A stretch of 34,828 nt of DNA from Granulicella sp. L60. Its GTDB lineage: Bacteria; Acidobacteriota; Terriglobia; Terriglobales; Acidobacteriaceae. Shown one piece after another: positions 31,345-34,828 of this stretch. The notes beneath the pieces were generated by a model. It did not search any database. It worked only from the letters and a program-made list of their open reading frames with translations, and was not told the origin of the DNA. The translations under genes were made by a program, and so were the position numbers. The first letter of the stretch is position 1. Each line of letters opens with the position of its first letter. The DNA lies in the NCBI RefSeq assembly GCF_009765825.1, contig NZ_LMUR01000010.1, positions 716,474-751,301 of the forward strand, given 5' to 3'.

Positions 31345-32355
31345 CTACTGCTGTGGAGCGGACGCCGGGGAGCCAAGTTGCTTGATGAGTTCGAGCGGGA
31401 TATTCGCGGTGAGCACGGCCCGATCTTTGTGCTGCTCGATCTTTGAAGAGTCGATGAGATCGCGAAAGGATGCGTTGGAGGCGGCGTTCTGCTGCAACTG
31501 CGCCTGGGCCTGCTGGACGGTTTTGAGGAGGGTGAGCAGCGTGGTCAGGGTTTCGGTTGCGTGGGCCGCCTCGGCTTCGGTGGGGGTGATCTGCTCGATG
31601 CGCATGTGAAGCGTGCCCAGATAACGAAGGCTGGCGACGAAGGTGGTGTCCTCGGGCAGAGGCAGTTGCAGGCCGAAGACGCTGATGTAGCCGCGATCGG
31701 AGAAGGGAAGTCCGATGTGGCCGATGGCCCAGGCGCTGGAGAAGGCGGGCACGTCGCGGTAGCGTGCGGAGAGCAGCGAGGAGCCGGAGAAGGGCGAGGC
31801 TGCGGCGCGGTTGCGGTCGAGGATGGAGTGGATTTGCTCGACGGTCGGCATGTTCGAGGCGGCGATGGTGTCGTAGCCGAGCTGCGCGATGCGAAGAGGC
31901 CGCGTGATGTGGCCGTCGCCGACGGGGACGGTGAAGATCTCGTGGCCGGCGTAGGTCTCTTTTGCAGTGGCGATGGAGGTGAGATAGCGGGTGAGGCGCT
32001 CGCCGTCGAAGCGGCCTTCGAAGACTTCGGAGTAGCCGACCGGGCCGTTGGGTCCGTTGGGGTCGTCCATGCGGTGCAGGGCGAAGGCGGCTGCGTCGAG
32101 GTCGCGCTCAGGTACGATGCCGGTGGCATCGATGAACTGCTGGTACTCGGGGCTGCGTACGACAGGGGAGCGATCGAAGTGGGTCGCGGCGCGGAGAGGC
32201 TTCAGGTTGGCGTAGACGATGGCGTCGGACTCCGGCAGAAGGCGTGCGGCCTCGGGTGGAGCGGCCTTTCGCAGCACGAGGGCGACGACCAGCGCAGCCA
32301 TCAGCGCCAGCATCAGCAGCAGGGAGTAACGTGTGCGCTTACGCATCAGGAGCAT
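31345..32355 (-). CDS. Membrane-anchored protein of unknown function
   Basis: 336 aa. One N-terminal membrane helix (SLLLMLALMAALVVALVLR), then an extracytoplasmic domain. That domain begins ARLLPESDAIVYANLKPLRAATHFDRSPVVRSPEYQQFIDATGIVPERDLDAAAFALHRMDDP, a form seen in anchored proteins that assess 'level of' quantities; no enzymatic motif is recognised. A later segment has regular Ala/Gln/Leu helices (ATETLTTLLTLLKTVQQAQAQLQQNAA), possibly coiled coil. The start may be the fourth codon (another ATG); neither has a good ribosome site. Codon use matches neighbours. Confidence 0.78.
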   Translation of the reverse strand: MLLMRKRTRYSLLLMLALMAALVVALVLRKAAPPEAARLLPESDAIVYANLKPLRAATHFDRSPVVRSPEYQQFIDATGIVPERDLDAAAFALHRMDDPNGPNGPVGYSEVFEGRFDGERLTRYLTSIATAKETYAGHEIFTVPVGDGHITRPLRIAQLGYDTIAASNMPTVEQIHSILDRNRAAASPFSGSSLLSARYRDVPAFSSAWAIGHIGLPFSDRGYISVFGLQLPLPEDTTFVASLRYLGTLHMRIEQITPTEAEAAHATETLTTLLTLLKTVQQAQAQLQQNAASNASFRDLIDSSKIEQHKDRAVLTANIPLELIKQLGSPASAPQQ

Positions 32356-32486
32356 GGCCGGTCAGGCGAGATATCTGCATGGTCAGTACGAAGCCTCGAC
32401 TTCGGGGCTTCCACAGATAAGCATAGACTATCGCCGGTCGTTTATGGCCTCGCGTCGCGTCGTCTCCGCCTGGCATCTGTCCAGAG

Positions 32487-33266
32487 CTATTCAAGAACCT
32501 TGAAGGTGTAGATCTTTCCGCCGCTCGCTGCGTTTGACGAGGTAATCGCGCCCGGTGGCAAGATGCCATACTCTCCAGGAGTCGCGCTGGTGGGTAAAGT
32601 CACCTGATACATGCGCGTCGCAACCTTGGTAGCGGTGAATTCAATATCATCGCGGCTGGCTCCGGTAGAGTTGTGGATCACGCCGCCAGTCTGAGAGCGA
32701 AATTCACGGCTCTTGCCATTGCTTGGACGCAGCTTCAGCAACTGATACTCGGCAGGCGCCGTGCCCTCGGTAACATAAAGCAGAAAGTCCACAGGCTTTG
32801 TGACGGCGAGCTTCGCGGAGTCTCCTTCAATGTGGCCGTTTTTATCCTGCTTGATGATGCCTTGGCTTGCAAAGCTCTTCAGCACGCCGCCGGACTTGTA
32901 ATTGACGATCTCCGGCGCCATTGCCACCCAGCTGCCGTTCCGGTCTTTGTAGTAGACGCCGACCTCGTCTATACCGGCGATGGCAGGAGTAGCGCCGCCA
33001 GCGACTGGCGCGGCTGGGGCATTTGCCTTCGCGATCATCGCGGCAATCACCTTGTCCGATACGCCCTGTTTCTTGAGGGACATCATGTCGTCGGTGGTCA
33101 GGGAGTACGTTCCAGGCTGGGCATTGACGGTGGCGACTACGAGGTCATCCCCTATACCCGACTTTGCAAGCTTCACGACAGCGTCGTTGTTGAGCGCCTG
33201 TTGCGCGAGCGTCACAGCAGAGGTTAGTGCGAATAGGCACACAGCGATTGAGCGCAAACGGAACAT
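32487..33266 (-). CDS. Exported protein of unknown function with an acidobacterial-type N-terminal repeat domain
   Basis: 259 aa with GGAGG 9 nt before the ATG. A signal peptide (SIAVCLFALTSAVTLAQ) is followed by NDAVVKLAKSGIGDDLVVATVNAQPGTYSLTTDDMMSLKKQGVSDKVIAAMIAKA, a small helical module I recognise as common in Acidobacteriota exported proteins. After an Ala/Pro linker comes a beta-rich domain (VGVYYKDRNGSWVAMAPEIVNYKSGG..., ATRMYQVTLPTSATPGEYGILPPGAI), resembling a periplasmic beta-sandwich. No enzymatic function can be assigned. It is the last gene before the tRNA-tuf cluster, on the opposite strand. Confidence 0.82.
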   Translation of the reverse strand: MFRLRSIAVCLFALTSAVTLAQQALNNDAVVKLAKSGIGDDLVVATVNAQPGTYSLTTDDMMSLKKQGVSDKVIAAMIAKANAPAAPVAGGATPAIAGIDEVGVYYKDRNGSWVAMAPEIVNYKSGGVLKSFASQGIIKQDKNGHIEGDSAKLAVTKPVDFLLYVTEGTAPAEYQLLKLRPSNGKSREFRSQTGGVIHNSTGASRDDIEFTATKVATRMYQVTLPTSATPGEYGILPPGAITSSNAASGGKIYTFKVLE

Positions 33267-33482
33267 CGAAGGACGCCTCCAGGGATTAGAGAGAAGTTAG
33301 AAGATAGGCCTGAGAACGCAAATATCGTAGCATGACCGAAGAAGAGGATAGTTACTGCAGTGAGGGATAAGGGGTCATTGCTACGACGCCCGCGCTATGC
33401 TAAAGTTACCTCTGCGGCGCACTCTGCGCGGGCACTGCTGCGCGTCGGGCGGCTGAGCTTACAGAGAGCAAATGTTGTGTGG

Positions 33483-33558
33483 GCTGGCGTAGCTCAGCTG
33501 GTAGAGCATCTGATTTGTAATCAGAGGGTCGGGGGTTCAAGTCCCTTCGCCAGCTCCA
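33483..33558 (+). tRNA. tRNA-Thr(TGT)
   Basis: 76 nt including CCA. Acceptor GCTGGCG/CGCCAGC is perfect. Anticodon stem TCTGA/TCAGA holds the loop TTTGTAA, anticodon TGT (33516-33518), reading ACA. First tRNA of the tuf cluster. Confidence 0.97.
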
Positions 33559-33731
33559 GTTCCACATAGCGGAACAAGAAAGACGGATTTGGTTGTACTG
33601 CTTGCCGTTCTGGTGTTGCAGACCTCCGGTCATTCCTTCAAGGTGATGTACCCGCTCGATTCGCGGTCAGGATCGGCTGCGGGCTTGATAGGTTTGGTTG
33701 TGGGCTGTGCGCTGGAGTTCAAGCAGGGTGT

Positions 33732-33818
33732 GCACAGGTGGCCGAGTGGTTAATGGCAGCAGACTGTAAATCTGCCACTCTTCGAGTTACGGAGGTTCGA
33801 ATCCTCCCCTGTGCACCA
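33732..33818 (+). tRNA. tRNA-Tyr(GTA)
   Basis: 87 nt including CCA, with a long variable arm as expected for bacterial tRNA-Tyr. Acceptor GCACAGG/CCTGTGC is perfect. Anticodon stem CAGA/TCTG with loop CTGTAAA gives GTA (33766-33768). Confidence 0.97.
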
Positions 33819-33906
33819 TAATTTTGTAGTTGTTTTTCGAAGTTGCAAGTGGAACGTTGCAGTACTGGTGAGTGTTTTGGATCTAAGCCCTGCAGGCAGC
33901 GGAAGG

Positions 33907-34050
33907 ATGTGGATTGCGCTGGCTATCCTGGGGGTGTTGGCGATGGCTGTCTGGCAGACGATGGAGCCAGGCAAGTTTCAATCGCTGACATGGGTCTTGT
34001 TAGGATTTTTTGCCTTCCGTGTCATACTCGGACGGCTTCGTTCGCGGTAG
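33907..34050 (+). CDS. Small (47 aa) predicted membrane protein within the tRNA cluster
   Basis: Begins MWIALAILGVLAMAVWQTMEPG and continues SLTWVLLGFFAFRVILGRLRSR. Two hydrophobic helices are separated by a short polar turn, with a basic C-terminus, typical of a small inner-membrane protein. GGAAGG abuts the ATG, so a slightly earlier GTG or ATG start (frame open to 33811) cannot be excluded. It sits between tRNA-Tyr and tRNA-Thr(GGT) on the same strand and is probably carried on the same transcript. Function unknown. Confidence 0.6.
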   Translation: MWIALAILGVLAMAVWQTMEPGKFQSLTWVLLGFFAFRVILGRLRSR

Positions 34051-34098
34051 GATTGTAAGGTAAAGATTTTCAAGAGTTTTGTTTTCAGGTTTTGTCAT

Positions 34099-34173
<75 letters not shown>

Positions 34174-34205
34174 GATTTTTGTTCCGCCTAGATTTTGGCA
34201 GGTAA

Positions 34206-34280
34206 GCGGGAGTAACTCAGTGGTAGAGTCACAGCCTTCCAAGCTGTTGGTCGCGGGTCCGATTCCCGTCTCCCGCTCCA
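34206..34280 (+). tRNA. tRNA-Gly(TCC)
   Basis: 75 nt including CCA. Acceptor GCGGGAG/CTCCCGC, the same as the CCC isoacceptor at 12907. Anticodon stem ACAGC/GCTGT, loop CTTCCAA, anticodon TCC (34238-34240). Position 10 is A (ACTC/GAGT), a small difference from the other Gly tRNA. Confidence 0.97.
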
Positions 34281-34326
34281 AAGATTTAGAACGCGGCTTT
34301 GACGTCGAAGGCCGCAGGAGAGTGTG

Positions 34327-34644
34327 TTGAGTAGTCTGTATCAGCAACCTGTACTTACCGTCTCCGATCCGGAGACCTTCAACGCGGTGAAGGCGGCAGT
34401 TGAAGGATCTTTCTCTTCAGGACGCGTAGCGGATTTTCTGAAGTCTCTGGAGCGCTCGAAGCTGCGTATCCGCGACTTTGAAACGGTCCTTAGCAAAGGG
34501 TATCTGGGAGCGTCCACGGCTGCGGAGTACGGCAGGCTGGGCAACTCCGACCAGGGCCAGATTCGCGAGCTGTATCTCGCCAGCCTGGAACGCGTCGCAC
34601 CGGAGCTGCGGGAGACGTTCTTCAAGCTGTACGCGTACTACTGA
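34327..34644 (+). CDS. 105-aa protein of unknown function between tRNA-Gly and tuf
   Basis: Start TTG at 34327, with GGAG (34317-34320) 6 nt upstream; a GTG one codon earlier is also possible. The protein is soluble and helical: QPVLTVSDPETFNAVKAAVEGSFSSGRVADFLKSLERSKLRIRDFETVL, GYLGASTAAEYGRLGNSDQGQIRELYLASLERVAPELRETFFKLYAYY. No membrane or signal segment and no family recognised. It lies in the tuf operon position, 118 nt before the tuf start, so it should be transcribed at high level if it shares that transcript (inference). Confidence 0.7.
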   Translation: MSSLYQQPVLTVSDPETFNAVKAAVEGSFSSGRVADFLKSLERSKLRIRDFETVLSKGYLGASTAAEYGRLGNSDQGQIRELYLASLERVAPELRETFFKLYAYY

Positions 34645-34685
34645 TCGATATCCTGATCGGCACGCTTCGCCACAGAGTTTTAGTT

Positions 34686-34715
34686 TTGCAAGTTTAGTTT
34701 CGTTTGAAGTATTTA
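34686..34715 (+). promoter_or_regulatory. Weak candidate promoter before tuf
   Basis: TTGCAA (34686-34691), 18 nt, TATTTA (34710-34715) in an A/T-rich leader. Matches are partial; tuf may equally be read through from the tRNAs. Confidence 0.25.
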
Positions 34716-34762
34716 CCTGAACCCCGGTGCACGCGCCGGCCAACACGAGGAGACGAGCAGTC

Positions 34763-34828
34763 ATGGGCAAGGAAAAGTTTGACCGGTCAAAGCCGCACGT
34801 AAACATCGGAACGATCGGGCACATCGAT
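34763..34828 (+). CDS. tuf: Translation elongation factor Tu, 3'-truncated by the window edge
   Basis: The first 22 codons read [22 protein letters not shown], the universally conserved EF-Tu opening just before the GTP-binding P-loop GHVDHGKT. GAGGAG (34747-34752) is a strong ribosome site 10 nt before the ATG. EF-Tu delivers aminoacyl-tRNA to the ribosome. Its position behind a Thr-Tyr-Thr-Gly tRNA set matches the tufB-type operon. Confidence 0.97.
   Translation, partial: MGKEKFDRSKPHVNIGTIGHID

Overview
The window reads as a chromosomal segment of an Acidobacteriota organism of the Granulicella/Edaphobacter/Terriglobus type. This is inference from gene content and style: a GC-rich, codon-biased chromosome, an acidobacterial type of secreted TPR protein and of 'VVKLAKSGIGDDL' periplasmic protein, a sorbosone-dehydrogenase-like protein, GH3 beta-glucosidase, and tRNA genes leading into tuf. 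There is no phage, IS, CRISPR or plasmid signature. The accessory-like content is a family of short palindromic repeats and some odd intergenic DNA.

Layout. 1-8.9 kb is a catabolic block: the end of methylmalonate/malonate-semialdehyde dehydrogenase (mmsA), a secreted TPR protein, a class III omega-aminotransferase, a GntR/FCD regulator, and then, in the other direction, a Tat-exported P1-family (DmpA/BapA/NylC-type) amidohydrolase and a secreted copper amine oxidase. Together they look like extracytoplasmic release of amines or beta-amino acids followed by transamination and oxidation to acetyl- or propionyl-CoA. A perfect GGTATACC palindrome lies between the two arms. 9-12.7 kb holds a LacI regulator divergent from a secreted GH3 beta-glucosidase, with a candidate promoter and operator in the gap. 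12.6-13.1 kb has an inverted pair of degenerate palindromic repeats, tRNA-Gly(CCC) and a bidirectional terminator. 13-17 kb carries divergent envelope quality-control genes: an S41 C-terminal processing protease and a SurA-type peptidyl-prolyl isomerase with a very long Ala/Pro/Lys tail. 17.2-18.2 kb is proline dehydrogenase with a TTG start.

18.5-20.3 kb (minus strand) is a compact cysM-mec-cysO operon like the mycobacterial sulfur-carrier route to cysteine. The sulfur carrier continues 15 residues past its di-glycine, so it should need cleavage by a JAMM protease such as the one encoded next to it. 20.4-23.7 kb has an unknown small protein, rsmI, a site-2-protease-like CBS membrane protein that has lost both zinc histidines of HExxH, and rsmD, with three further copies of the palindromic repeat between them. 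23.7-26.6 kb has an unknown protein coupled to a cystathionine gamma-lyase-type enzyme, and thiL. 26.8-29.6 kb has an M23 peptidase and a tandem HD-GYP protein whose first domain is degenerate. 29.7-33.3 kb has a sorbosone dehydrogenase-like protein and two secreted or anchored proteins of unknown function.

33.4-34.8 kb is tRNA-Thr(TGT), tRNA-Tyr(GTA), a small membrane protein, tRNA-Thr(GGT), tRNA-Gly(TCC), a 105-aa protein, and the start of tuf. This is the same tRNA set as the E. coli thrU-tyrU-glyT-thrT-tufB operon, with the last two tRNAs swapped and two small ORFs inserted.
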